A stretch of DNA of 23,975 bases from DATFYM01 sp035315065 (GCA_035315065.1 DATFYM010000065.1:1-23975); one strand, 5' to 3'; counted from the first letter of the stretch, positions 16,099 to 22,959 are shown. Numbers and translations are program-made. The notes: generated by a model not told the origin, from the letters alone.

Positions 16099-16919
16099 TC
16101 GGTCCCGCTGAGCATCTGCAAGTAATCTAACTCGGTGGTGACTTCCGGCTCCGGCACGCGATCCAGGAACTGCCGAACGCGCGGATTCAGGCTGGCGCGC
16201 ATTTCCTCTTTGGTGCCCAGCGCGATGATGTTGCCTTTGTCGATCATCACCATGCGGTCCGCGATCAAAAAAGCGCTGGCCAGTTCGTGCGTTACCACGA
16301 CAATCGTCATATCGAAGGCCTGCTTCAGCTCCAAAATCAATTTGTCGATGCCCGCCGCAATGATGGGATCGAGGCCCGCCGAGGGCTCATCGAAGAACAG
16401 GATCTCGGGATCCATCGCCAGCGCCCGCGCCACCGCTCCGCGTTTCATCATGCCGCCGCTCAGCTCGGAAGGCAGGTAGTCCTCGAAGCCGGCCAGTCCC
16501 ACCTGTTCCAGTTTGAGCCGCACCATAATTCGGATCGTAGAATCCTCCAGGCGGGTGAGTTCGCGCAGTGGCAGAGCCACGTTTTCGCCGAGCGTCATGG
16601 AGCCGAAGAGCGCGCCACCCTGGAACGACATGCCGATCTTCTTGCGCAACTCGTCCATTTCCCTCCACGAGGCGGTTGCAATGTTCTTGCCCTTGATCAA
16701 GACTTCGCCCGCCGTGGGTTTTTCGAGCCCGGCCAGAGTACGAATCAGCGTGCTCTTGCCGGAGCCGGAGCCGCCCAGGATCACCATCGTCTCTCCGGGA
16801 TGGACGTCGAAGCTGACGCCGTGCAGAACCTCGCGCTCGCCGTAGCTCACGCGAAGATCGCGCACCGAAATCATCGGCCCGGCGGCGCGGGAGGACGTCG
16901 GATTAAGATCTGCTTCCAT
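16065..16919 (-). CDS. mlaF: MlaF-like ABC transporter ATPase
   Basis: The protein is 284 residues with a complete ATP-binding cassette: Walker A GGSGSGKST (49-57), Q-loop Gln100 in GMSFQGGALF, signature LSGGMMKRGAVARA (153-166), Walker B ILFFDEPSAGLDP (173-185, catalytic Glu178) and H-loop His211 in VVVTHEL. SFQGGALFGSMTLGENVALPL is characteristic of the Mla/Ttg2A/Mkl subfamily. It would power lipid movement with MlaE in the inner membrane. The C-terminal KIRKSKIKG is encoded by a repeat arm of H9. The ATG at 16919 has no evident Shine-Dalgarno sequence because the upstream DNA is the H10 repeat; Met16 (16874) is another possibility. Confidence 0.92.
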   Translation of the reverse strand: MEADLNPTSSRAAGPMISVRDLRVSYGEREVLHGVSFDVHPGETMVILGGSGSGKSTLIRTLAGLEKPTAGEVLIKGKNIATASWREMDELRKKIGMSFQGGALFGSMTLGENVALPLRELTRLEDSTIRIMVRLKLEQVGLAGFEDYLPSELSGGMMKRGAVARALAMDPEILFFDEPSAGLDPIIAAGIDKLILELKQAFDMTIVVVTHELASAFLIADRMVMIDKGNIIALGTKEEMRASLNPRVRQFLDRVPEPEVTTELDYLQMLSGTEKKIRKSKIKG

Positions 16920-16928
16920 ACTCGAGTT

Positions 16929-17068
16929 GGTTATCGGTCATCGGTTATCGGTTATCGGTTATCGGTTGTCGATTACGGATCGTAACCGGCCGCTGACCTG
17001 TAACGAACAACCGGGTGCCGGTAACCGACAACCGATAACCGACAACCGGCAACCGACTACCGATAACC
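16929..17068. repeat. Period-7 hairpin element H10 (GGTTATC type), seven units per arm
   Basis: The left arm at 16929-16977 is seven consecutive 7-base units: GGTTATC, GGTCATC, GGTTATC three times, GGTTGTC, GATTACG. The right arm at 17020-17068 is seven units: GGTAACC, GACAACC, GATAACC, GACAACC, GGCAACC, GACTACC, GATAACC. The arms are complementary unit by unit over 49 bases, with mostly single-base differences. The loop is 42 bases. It fills the gap between mlaE and mlaF and ends 3 bases from the mlaE stop. Confidence 0.92.
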
Positions 17069-17071
17069 ATC

Positions 17072-17869
17072 CTACGAACCACTGGTAAAATAGAAGATCA
17101 CGGTGAAGATCGCATCGACGACGATCACCAAGAAAATAGACATCACCACCGCCGAGGTAGTGGAGCGTCCCACCTGTTCGGCGCCGCCACCGGTGGAGAA
17201 TCCCTCGTGACATCCCACGGCGGTAATCACCCCGCCAAACATCACGCTCTTCACCAGGCCGGTGATGACATCGCGCAAAAGCAGCGCGTCGAACGTGGCC
17301 CGGATGTAACTCGCCACGCTGAAGCCGGCGCTGGTGACCCCGAAAAGCATGCCGCCCAGAATGCCCATAAAATCGCTCCAACCAGTGAGACAGGGAAGCA
17401 TCACCAGCATGGCCACGAACTTGGGCGTCACCAGAAAAGGGATGGGATGGACCGCCATGGTCTCTAGCGCGTCGATCTCTTCGTTCACCTTCATGGTTCC
17501 GATTTCGGCGGCAAACGCGGAACCCGAACGGCCGATCACCAGAACGGCCGTCATGAGCGGACCCAACTCCCGAGTCATGGCGATGGCCACGGCGTCGGCC
17601 ACCTCCTGCATGGCGCCGAACTGTCGCAGTTCGTAGGCGGCCTGCAAGGCTATGATGCCACCGACAAAAAAAGTGATCAGCGAAAGGATCGGCAGCGCCT
17701 CGACGCCCACCGCCATCGCCTGATGCACCGCTCGTTCTGGGTGTACCGGCCGGCGCTCGAGCGGGTGCGCGAAGCCAAAGTAAAGGGCGCGGCTTCCCAG
17801 TTGGGCTAGACCTCCCAGATAGGCTAGCCCGTTCAAGGTGCGACGCCCGATGTTCTCCAATAGTCCCAC
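17072..17869 (-). CDS. mlaE: MlaE-like ABC transporter permease
   Basis: The protein is 265 residues, the usual length for MlaE. An amphipathic N-terminal helix leads to about five membrane helices: 58-78 (ALPILSLITFFVGGIIALQAA), 104-124 (core TAVLVIGRSGSAFAAEIGTM), 145-175, 195-230 and 240-262 (SAVVMSIFLVIVVDAIFTVIF). The coupling region MTRELGPLMTAVLVIGRSGS and the following KVNEEIDALETMAVHPI are the strongest family marks. It forms a dimer in the inner membrane with MlaF and the MlaD ring. The start is GTG at 17867-17869, with a GGGG run about nine bases upstream. H11 lies between it and the upstream STAS gene. Confidence 0.92.
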   Translation of the reverse strand: MGLLENIGRRTLNGLAYLGGLAQLGSRALYFGFAHPLERRPVHPERAVHQAMAVGVEALPILSLITFFVGGIIALQAAYELRQFGAMQEVADAVAIAMTRELGPLMTAVLVIGRSGSAFAAEIGTMKVNEEIDALETMAVHPIPFLVTPKFVAMLVMLPCLTGWSDFMGILGGMLFGVTSAGFSVASYIRATFDALLLRDVITGLVKSVMFGGVITAVGCHEGFSTGGGAEQVGRSTTSAVVMSIFLVIVVDAIFTVIFYFTSGS

Positions 17870-17891
17870 GACTTACGACCCCGGCTGAGAA

Positions 17892-18041
17892 TCGAAACTC
17901 GAAATTAGAAACGCGAACTCACAAGCGGCGGGCGCGTGATCCAATCAAAAATCAGAAACCTGGAACCGGGATGCCGGGCTCCGGTCCTCACGAGGCTTGG
18001 ACTCAGGGGCGAGTTTCGGATTTCGAGTTTCGAGCTTCGCC
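17892..18041. repeat. Period-7 hairpin element H11 (CGAAACT type) between STAS gene and mlaE
   Basis: Left units CGAAACT, CGAAATT, AGAAACG and CGAACTC lie at 17893-17920. The right arm at 18009-18041 has TTTCGGA, TTTCGAG, TTTCGAG and CTTCG. Bases 17892-17905 pair perfectly with 18020-18033 (14 bp). The right arm is inside the STAS coding sequence and encodes its last dozen residues. Confidence 0.75.
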
Positions 18042-18374
18042 TCTTGAGAAGGCGCTCAACGCCTCGCTCTCGGTTTCGTATACTTCGAAGAGCTTCAGCA
18101 GGTGCGTCAGCTTGAGCACGTTCCGGGCTACCTCGGTTAAGCCGAACAGGACCAGCCGATGCTGGAGGTTCTTGGCCTCCTGCCACCCTTCCACGAGGGA
18201 GGCGATTCCGGAGCTGTCAATGTACCGCACGCGGATGAGGTTCAGGACCACTCCCGACGAGTCCTTGAGGGATGCCAGCAGCGCCTTGCGCAAGTCCGGC
18301 GAGGACTGAAGATCGATGTCGCCGCTGACGTCCAGGATCACCGCTTCCCCCGCCTGGCGGGTTGCCATCTTCAT
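18003..18374 (-). CDS. STAS-domain protein (anti-sigma factor antagonist or MlaB-like)
   Basis: The protein is 123 residues. The STAS fold is clear: AVILDVSGDIDLQSSPDLRKALLAS, GVVLNLIRVRYIDSSGIASLVEG with the Ser54/Ser55 pair where antagonists are phosphorylated, and RLVLFGLTEVARNVLKLTHLLKLFEVYETESEAL. In the RsbV/SpoIIAA role it would bind the adjacent RsbW-like kinase and release a sigma factor or other partner. In the MlaB role it would bind MlaF as part of the transporter. Its position between the kinase gene and mlaE supports either. AGAGG precedes the ATG by about seven bases. The last 10-12 residues (ARNSKSETRP) are repeat-encoded and extend past the normal STAS end. Confidence 0.88.
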   Translation of the reverse strand: MKMATRQAGEAVILDVSGDIDLQSSPDLRKALLASLKDSSGVVLNLIRVRYIDSSGIASLVEGWQEAKNLQHRLVLFGLTEVARNVLKLTHLLKLFEVYETESEALSAFSRGEARNSKSETRP

Positions 18375-18426
18375 GGGTGCCTCTTCGTAAGTCGAAGCCG
18401 CAGGTTAAAACCCACGCTAATCGGAG

Positions 18427-18460
18427 GGTTGGACCTTAGACGTTCGACGTTCAACCTTGG
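18427..18460. repeat. Short period-7 element (ACGTTCA type) at the 3' end of the RsbW-like gene
   Basis: ACGTTCG, ACGTTCA and ACCTTGG are contiguous at 18440-18460, and GGTTG at 18428-18432 can pair with CAACC at 18452-18456. The stop codon of the RsbW-like gene (18451-18453) lies in the second unit. Confidence 0.45.
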
Positions 18461-18882
18461 ACTACTCTGTCCACCTTACCCAAATGCTTCACCATTCGCA
18501 ACCTGTTACGGTCTGGTAATCGTTCGTACTGCACCCCATCCATGACCTGAGCCATGATGTGCGTGCCGAAGCCCCCGCTCCGTACCTCTCCCAGGGGCCA
18601 GGCACAGAACCGCGCCGGATCCGCTGCCGTACCTTCGTCCAGCAGGACGAACTCCAGAGTGTCCGCCCGGGCGGAGCACGTCAACTCGATCGGCTGATCG
18701 TGGCGGTTCCCGTAGGCATGCCGGATAATGTTGGTCACGGCCTCCTGCACGGCCAGCGCCAGGGCGCAGCATTCCCTCTCGGGGACCCCGAAGGCCGCCG
18801 CGAACTGCTCCACGGCCCCGCGTACCACACCCCCGAGGCGCGGGTCGCTGGGCAAAACGAGTTTGACCGAAACATCCAACAC
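18451..18882 (-). CDS. RsbW/SpoIIAB-like anti-sigma factor serine kinase (HATPase)
   Basis: The protein is 143 residues, the usual size of RsbW-type kinases. ATP-binding motifs of the GHKL fold are present: N-box ALAVQEAVTNIIRHAYGN (Glu47, Asn51), G1 VLLDEGTAADP (about 79-89) and G2 RSGGFGTHIMAQVMDGVQYE. Such kinases phosphorylate their STAS antagonist and hold a sigma factor or other target. The STAS gene 76 bases downstream is the natural partner; no sigma factor or PP2C phosphatase gene is visible here. The start is GTG at 18880-18882, with GAGG about ten bases upstream. The last residues and stop run into a repeat unit. Confidence 0.88.
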   Translation of the reverse strand: MLDVSVKLVLPSDPRLGGVVRGAVEQFAAAFGVPERECCALALAVQEAVTNIIRHAYGNRHDQPIELTCSARADTLEFVLLDEGTAADPARFCAWPLGEVRSGGFGTHIMAQVMDGVQYERLPDRNRLRMVKHLGKVDRVVQG

Positions 18883-18900
18883 TAAGGAGCAACCTCAAAA

Positions 18901-19038
18901 GAATTGCCGATTGCTGATTGACGATTGCCGATTGAAAGAGAAGAGCAGTCAGGCCGTACGGCCCTTTCAATGGGCCATCCACAGTCGTATGTGAGCGTGT
19001 CTTCCAATCGTCAATCGTCAATCGGCAATCGTCAATTC
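18901..19038. repeat. Period-7 hairpin element H13 (ATTGACG/ATTGCCG type)
   Basis: Left arm 18901-18934 contains ATTGCCG, ATTGCTG, ATTGACG, ATTGCCG. Right arm 19005-19038 is its reverse complement at 31 of 34 bases. The 70-base loop contains a 12-bp perfect palindrome, GGCCGTACGGCC, at 18952-18963. It lies in the gap between leuB and the RsbW-like gene, whose ribosome site starts just past the left arm. Confidence 0.9.
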
Positions 19039-19073
19039 TTGTGCCATGGTCAAAAATCAAGTGTTAGAGCACA

Positions 19074-20177
19074 CTAGCCCCTCCTTTTCGCGGACTTGAG
19101 AAGCTTCTGGACCTCGGCGGCGATCAGGTCACCCATGCGGGAGGTGGTAACCGGGCGCTTTTTGCCGGGCATCTCCGCCGTGCGCACCCCGCGCTTCAGC
19201 ACCTTCTCGATGGAAAGTTCAATAGCCTCGGCCTCGTCGTCCCGGCGGAAGGTATACCGCAGCATCAGGGCGGCGGAGGCGATGGCCCCCAGGGGATTGG
19301 CGCGGTTGCGCCCGGCGATGTCGGGCGCCGACCCGTGCACCGGCTCGTAAAGCGCGGTGCGCTCGCCGAGGCTGGCGGAAGGGAGCATGCCAATCGATCC
19401 CGTCAGCACCGCGGCCTCGTCGGAAAGAATGTCGCCGAATAGGTTGCTGGTCAGGATCACGTCGAAGCGGGTAGGGCGTTCGATCAACTGCATAGCGCAG
19501 TTATCCACGTAGAGGTGGTCCAGTTCGACGTCGGCATAAGACCGGCCGAGGCGCGTCACCACGTCGCGCCACAAGCGCGAGGTTTCCAGCACGTTGGCTT
19601 TGTCGACCGAGGTCAGCTTGCGGCGCCGTGAGCGCGCCAACTGGAAGGCACGATGGGCCACGCGTTCCACCTCGTGCTCGCGGTATACTTCGGTGTTGAT
19701 CCCCACCCGTTCGCCGTCCTTGGTGAAGATGCCGCGGGGGTTGCCGAAATAGATTCCCCCCATCAACTCGCGCACGATCAGGAGATCGGTCCCGCGCACC
19801 CGGTCCGGCTTTAGCGCGGAGAGGTTCACCAGCGAATCCAGCACCCGCGTCGGGCGCAGATTCAAGTAAAGCCCCAGGCGCTGCCGCAACTGCAGCAGTC
19901 CCTGCTCCGGGCGCACCTCGGGATGTTTCGAGTCCCACTTGGGGCCACCCACCGCGCCTAGAAGAATTGCCTGCGAGTTGTTGCAGATGGAAATCGTCTC
20001 GGGAGGGAGGGGAGCGGCGGTGGCGTCCACCGCGGAGCCGCCGATCAGTCCGGCCTGGAATCGGAACGCCGGTCCCGACACTTCCTCAATGCTCTTCAGG
20101 ACCTTTACCGCTTCGGCGGTAACCTCCGGCCCTATTCCGTCCCCCGGGAGGACCGCGACCCTGAACATTCCCTGCAT
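19074..20177 (-). CDS. leuB: 3-isopropylmalate dehydrogenase
   Basis: The protein is 367 residues. It oxidises and decarboxylates 3-isopropylmalate to 2-oxoisocaproate with NAD, the third step of leucine synthesis in the cytoplasm. Visible family marks: VAVLPGDGIGPEVTAEAVKV at the N-terminus, LLGAVGGPKWD, LGLYLNLRPTRV, LLIVRELMGGIYFG, TSVDKANVLETSRLWRDVV, the metal-binding DVILTSNLFGDILSDEAAVL, and EPVHGSAPDIAGRNRANPLGAI for coenzyme binding. Met4 (20168) is an alternative start; the ATG at 20177 has no clear ribosome site and a -10-like TATACT sits only 13 bases upstream, so the message may be nearly leaderless. leuA lies upstream on the same strand, separated by H14. leuC and leuD are not in the window. 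Confidence 0.95.
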   Translation of the reverse strand: MQGMFRVAVLPGDGIGPEVTAEAVKVLKSIEEVSGPAFRFQAGLIGGSAVDATAAPLPPETISICNNSQAILLGAVGGPKWDSKHPEVRPEQGLLQLRQRLGLYLNLRPTRVLDSLVNLSALKPDRVRGTDLLIVRELMGGIYFGNPRGIFTKDGERVGINTEVYREHEVERVAHRAFQLARSRRRKLTSVDKANVLETSRLWRDVVTRLGRSYADVELDHLYVDNCAMQLIERPTRFDVILTSNLFGDILSDEAAVLTGSIGMLPSASLGERTALYEPVHGSAPDIAGRNRANPLGAIASAALMLRYTFRRDDEAEAIELSIEKVLKRGVRTAEMPGKKRPVTTSRMGDLIAAEVQKLLKSAKRRG

Positions 20178-20189
20178 AGGCTTAGGGCC

Positions 20190-20218
20190 AGTATACCAAA
20201 AAAATGGACGATTGACGA
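20190..20218 (-). promoter_or_regulatory. Possible leuB promoter partly built from repeat DNA
   Basis: On the minus strand TATACT (20190-20195) matches the -10 consensus at 5 of 6 bases. A 17-base spacer places TCGTCA (4 of 6) from the H14 repeat at the -35 position. The transcript would start 5-7 bases before the ATG. This is weak evidence and a motif match only. Confidence 0.25.
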
Positions 20219-20373
20219 TTGACGATTGAAAAAAGGACTGTTGCGAGTCAAAAGTGAAGACACCTTTGAAAGTTTATCGAAATTGGCACCCGGCTTGCTT
20301 CTCTTACTTTCGACTTTCGACTCCCGACTTCGTTTCTTACAATCGCCAATCGTCATTGGTCAATCGTCAATTT
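20206..20373. repeat. Nested period-7 hairpin element H14 (GATTGAC outside, GTCAAAA inside)
   Basis: Outer left units GATTGAC, GATTGAC and GATTGAA (20210-20230) pair with the outer right arm CAATCGCCAATCGTC...CAATCGTCAA (20340-20371). An inner pair uses a different unit: GAGTCAAAAGTGAAG (20245-20259) with CTTTCGACTTTCGACTC (20307-20323). The inner sequence resembles H6 and the outer resembles H13. The element ends one base before the leuA stop codon. Confidence 0.85.
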
Positions 20374-21969
20374 CTAGTAGCCCCCCGGTATCATCCGCGC
20401 CACCATTTCATTGGCGTAGAGCGAGGCCTGTGGCGCCAGGGAGTCCTTCTGGGCCAGGCGCTTCATTTCGTACACCGCCTTGTTGGCGGCCTGCAAATAT
20501 GCCCGCGCCGCCGCCTCTACCACATTGTGGCTGGTGGACTTACCGCTGAACTCGCGACCTTCGAACCGCGCCCGGATGCTGACCTCGGCCACCCCGTCGG
20601 CTCCCGGACCCACGGTGTGCACGGTAAAATCGAATATGGCCCCGGGGGAGCCGGTGATGCGGTCGATGGCGCGGAACGCCGCGTCGCAGGGACCCTCCGC
20701 CGTGGCCGAGTCGTGAAATACCTCGCCGTCTTTGTCCAGCTCCACCGTGCAGGTGGAGCGTCCCCTGCTGGAAGAAACGCTCTGAAAGACCCGGATGTTG
20801 AACGTCTCGGGAACGTGATCGAGCCCTTCGTTGACGATGGCGATCAGATCCTCGTCGTAGACAGCTTTCTTGCGGTCGGCCAGCTCGCAGAAAAGCTCGT
20901 ATGCCCGGTCGATTTGCGGCTTGGTCAGCGGGTAGCCGATTTCTTCGAAGCGCTTGGCCAGGGCGTGGCGCCCGGAGTGCTTGCCCAGCACGATCCGGTT
21001 GGACCGCATGCCTACGCTCTGCGGCGTGATGATCTCGTAGGTGATGGCATTTTTCAGGACGCCGTCCTGGTGGATGCCGGCCTCGTGAGCGAAGGCGTTG
21101 TGGCCTACGATGGCTTTGTTGCGCTGCACCACCATTCCCGTCAGGCGGGTGAGCAACTGGCTGGAAGGGTAGAGCTCCTCGGTCCGGATCTCCGTGTAGT
21201 ACGGGAACACGTCCTGGCGCAGGTGGATGGCCATGACGATTTCCTCCAGCGCCGCGTTGCCGGCCCGTTCGCCGATGCCGTTGACGGTGCACTCCACCTG
21301 GCGTGCCCCGCCGGCGATGCCCGCCAGAGTGTTGGCCACTGAGAGGCCCAGATCGTCGTGGGTGTGGGTGCTCAGCACCACGCGGTCCATGCCCGGCACG
21401 CGAGCCCTGACCTCGGCAAACATCTGTTCGTATTCCGGTTGCAGGCAGTAGCCTACCGTGTCGGGCAGGTTCAAGGTGGTGGCCCCCGCTTCCACCGCCG
21501 CGTGGCAGCACTCCACCAGGTAGCTGCGATCGGTGCGGCCCGCATCCTCGGGCGAGAATTCCACGTCCGCGCACAGGGCGCGGGCGTAGCCGACCGCCCA
21601 AGAGATCATCTTCAACACTTCCTCGCGCGTCTTGTGCAGCTTGTATTGGAGGTGGATATCCGAGGTGGCGAGGAAGGTGTGGATGCGCGGCCGCGCCGCC
21701 TCCTTCACCGCCGCCCAGGCGCGATCGATATCGGACTGGTTGGCGCGGGCGAGCGCCGCAACCACCGGCCGGCGGATTTCGGCGGAGATTGCCTTCACCG
21801 CCTCGAAATCGCCGTGCGACGCAATGGGAAAGCCCGCCTCGAGGATGTCCACGCCCAGGCGGTCAAGCTGCCGCGCCATCTCCATCTTCTCGTCGAGCCT
21901 CATGCTACAGCCCGGCGACTGCTCCCCGTCGCGCAACGTGGTGTCGAAAATGACGATTTTCTCAGGCAT
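20374..21969 (-). CDS. leuA: 2-isopropylmalate synthase
   Basis: The protein is 531 residues from ATG 21967-21969, which has GAGGGG about five bases upstream; the frame runs 11 codons further up, but those codons are repeat DNA. It condenses acetyl-CoA with 2-oxoisovalerate, the first committed step of leucine synthesis. Visible marks: IFDTTLRDGEQSPG with the metal-binding Asp and the catalytic Arg, LEAGFPIASHGDFEAV, VEFSPEDAGRTD, TTLNLPDTVGY, the HxH metal ligands in STHTHDDLGLSVAN, and CTVNGIGERAGNAALEE. The C-terminal part (about 385-515) is the LeuA regulatory domain for leucine feedback. Length fits type-2 bacterial LeuA. The stop TAG abuts the H14 repeat. Confidence 0.95.
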   Translation of the reverse strand: MPEKIVIFDTTLRDGEQSPGCSMRLDEKMEMARQLDRLGVDILEAGFPIASHGDFEAVKAISAEIRRPVVAALARANQSDIDRAWAAVKEAARPRIHTFLATSDIHLQYKLHKTREEVLKMISWAVGYARALCADVEFSPEDAGRTDRSYLVECCHAAVEAGATTLNLPDTVGYCLQPEYEQMFAEVRARVPGMDRVVLSTHTHDDLGLSVANTLAGIAGGARQVECTVNGIGERAGNAALEEIVMAIHLRQDVFPYYTEIRTEELYPSSQLLTRLTGMVVQRNKAIVGHNAFAHEAGIHQDGVLKNAITYEIITPQSVGMRSNRIVLGKHSGRHALAKRFEEIGYPLTKPQIDRAYELFCELADRKKAVYDEDLIAIVNEGLDHVPETFNIRVFQSVSSSRGRSTCTVELDKDGEVFHDSATAEGPCDAAFRAIDRITGSPGAIFDFTVHTVGPGADGVAEVSIRARFEGREFSGKSTSHNVVEAAARAYLQAANKAVYEMKRLAQKDSLAPQASLYANEMVARMIPGGY

Positions 21970-21977
21970 GGCACCCC

Positions 21978-22159
21978 TCGAAGTTGGAAAATCGAAATTC
22001 AAAAATCGAAACTAACATACCCGAAAATCGAAATTTGAAAAATCGAAACCTCAGTGGTCAATTGTCGAGTTTCGATTTTCGAGGCCCGACGCAGAGCTTA
22101 TCATAAGGCGCGTCAGGTGTCCAACCGGTCGGTAGGCCCGTTTCGAAGTTGGAAAATCG
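21978..22159. repeat. Pair of 17-base direct repeats flanking H15
   Basis: TCGAAGTTGGAAAATCG occurs exactly at 21978-21994 and 22143-22159, 165 bases apart, on either side of the H15 hairpin. The first copy touches the leuA ribosome site. Confidence 0.7.
21987..22083. repeat. Period-7-like hairpin element H15 (AAAATCG type)
   Basis: Several AAAATCGAAA-type units (21987-22002, 22023-22033, 22038-22049) face a right arm GTTTCGATTTTCGAG (22069-22083). GAAAATCGAAA at 22023-22033 pairs perfectly with 22070-22080. Units vary from 6 to 8 bases, so it is less regular than the others. It sits just upstream of the leuA ribosome site. Confidence 0.65.
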
Positions 22160-22334
22160 TGCCTTGTCTTTGGTCCATCGTTCCGCCTTCACTGTGATGG
22201 TGTGAAGTAATCGTGAAAGAGCTTCAAACGCAGAGCGCGAGCGCCGACTGCCGTCGTCGTTCATAGACCCAGAAACATGGCGCGACGCCCAGAATCGGCT
22301 TGCTCAATCTAAAGGACTTACAAACCATGTTTCC

Positions 22335-22435
22335 GGAGAGACGCAGAGGCAGAGAGAAAAATGGGAAACGTCTAGGAAACAAACGACGCCTTTATGTTGT
22401 TCTCATTCTCTCCTCTGCGTCTCTGCGCCTCTGTG
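22335..22435. repeat. Hairpin element H16 (CTCTGCGT type, period 8)
   Basis: Left arm GGAGAGACGCAGAGGCAGAG (from 22335) pairs with a right arm at 22404-22435 built of CTCTGCGT, CTCTGCGC and CTCTGTG. Here the unit is eight bases, not seven. The loop contains GGAAACGTCTAGGAAAC, which can form a smaller stem with the following ACGACG. It lies about 120 bases before the four-helix membrane protein gene. Confidence 0.7.
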
Positions 22436-22557
22436 TTCAATCTCTTCAGACCCCTCATAAGTGCCGCGATGCGACGGCAGCGCCCGTGCTGTAAAATCAG
22501 CAAAATCCGTCAAGCAAGCGTTCTTCGAGCGTAATACACTGGGCCCGGAGGTGGGTT

Positions 22558-22959
22558 ATGCTGCACTGGAAGCGCCTTTTGCTACTGGGGTTTTTGAGCT
22601 GGTTGGTTCCGTTTGCGATCTCGTTTCTTGCTTTCCCGCTAAAGCGGGCCAACGCCCCGCTGTTCGGCACCCTGATGACCCTGGTCGTGCTCATGACGGC
22701 GGGAGTTGTTTTTCGAGTGTACTTCCAGAACCGGGCCGTGTCGGTGTGCGAGGCGGTGCTGGTCGGTGGGCTGTGGACGATCGCGAACCTGGCGCTCGAC
22801 TACCCGATGTTCGCCTATGGTCCAATGAAAATGACGGCGGCGAATTACTACTCGGAGATTGGCCTGGCCTACCTGATCTTTCCGGCGTTTGCCTTGGGGG
22901 CGGCGGGGCTGGTTTCCTCTCAGCGAGCCGGGTCGGCAGGCCATGAAGCAATCCACTGA
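22558..22959 (+). CDS. Four-helix membrane protein of unknown function
   Basis: The protein is 133 residues. The ATG at 22558 has GGAGGTG a few bases upstream, a strong site. Four hydrophobic helices are visible: about 6-27 (RLLLLGFLSWLVPFAISFLAF), 34-54 (PLFGTLMTLVVLMTAGVVFRV), 62-85 (VCEAVLVGGLWTIANLALDYPMF) and 98-118 (EIGLAYLIFPAFALGAAGLVS). The loop between helices 3 and 4 has YGPMKMTAANYY. I recall no named family, though similar small membrane proteins are often predicted. The last 17 bases overlap the start of the AraC-type gene, which implies one transcript and translational coupling, so the regulator may control or sense the same stress as this protein. Confidence 0.75.
   Translation: MLHWKRLLLLGFLSWLVPFAISFLAFPLKRANAPLFGTLMTLVVLMTAGVVFRVYFQNRAVSVCEAVLVGGLWTIANLALDYPMFAYGPMKMTAANYYSEIGLAYLIFPAFALGAAGLVSSQRAGSAGHEAIH

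Larger units (their letters stand above)
21970..22557. other. Intergenic region upstream of leuA, 588 bp
   Basis: This gap lies between divergent genes. It holds elements H15 (21987-22083) and H16 (22335-22435) and a 17-base exact direct repeat (21978-21994 and 22143-22159). Open frames here, including one of 68 codons at 22058-22264 on the minus strand, have no ribosome site or recognisable content. I see no convincing leucine leader peptide or T-box-like structure. The leuA promoter should be in this stretch but I cannot assign it. Confidence 0.5.

Noticed and set aside
16929..17068. CRISPR array
   Set aside because: The units are 7 bases with no spacers, and the two halves are inverted and not direct repeats. 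No cas genes are present.
20254..21342. Open frame of 362 codons on the plus strand opposite leuA
   Set aside because: It is a codon shadow of leuA with His/Gly/Arg-rich translation and no ribosome site.
22058..22264. Small protein of 68 codons on the minus strand upstream of leuA
   Set aside because: It has no ribosome site and its 3' end is repeat DNA (encoding PRKSKLDN); translation shows no recognisable feature.
21970..22557. Leucine attenuator or T-box upstream of leuA
   Set aside because: I found no short frame with a run of leucine codons and no T-box sequence; the stems present belong to the repeat elements.
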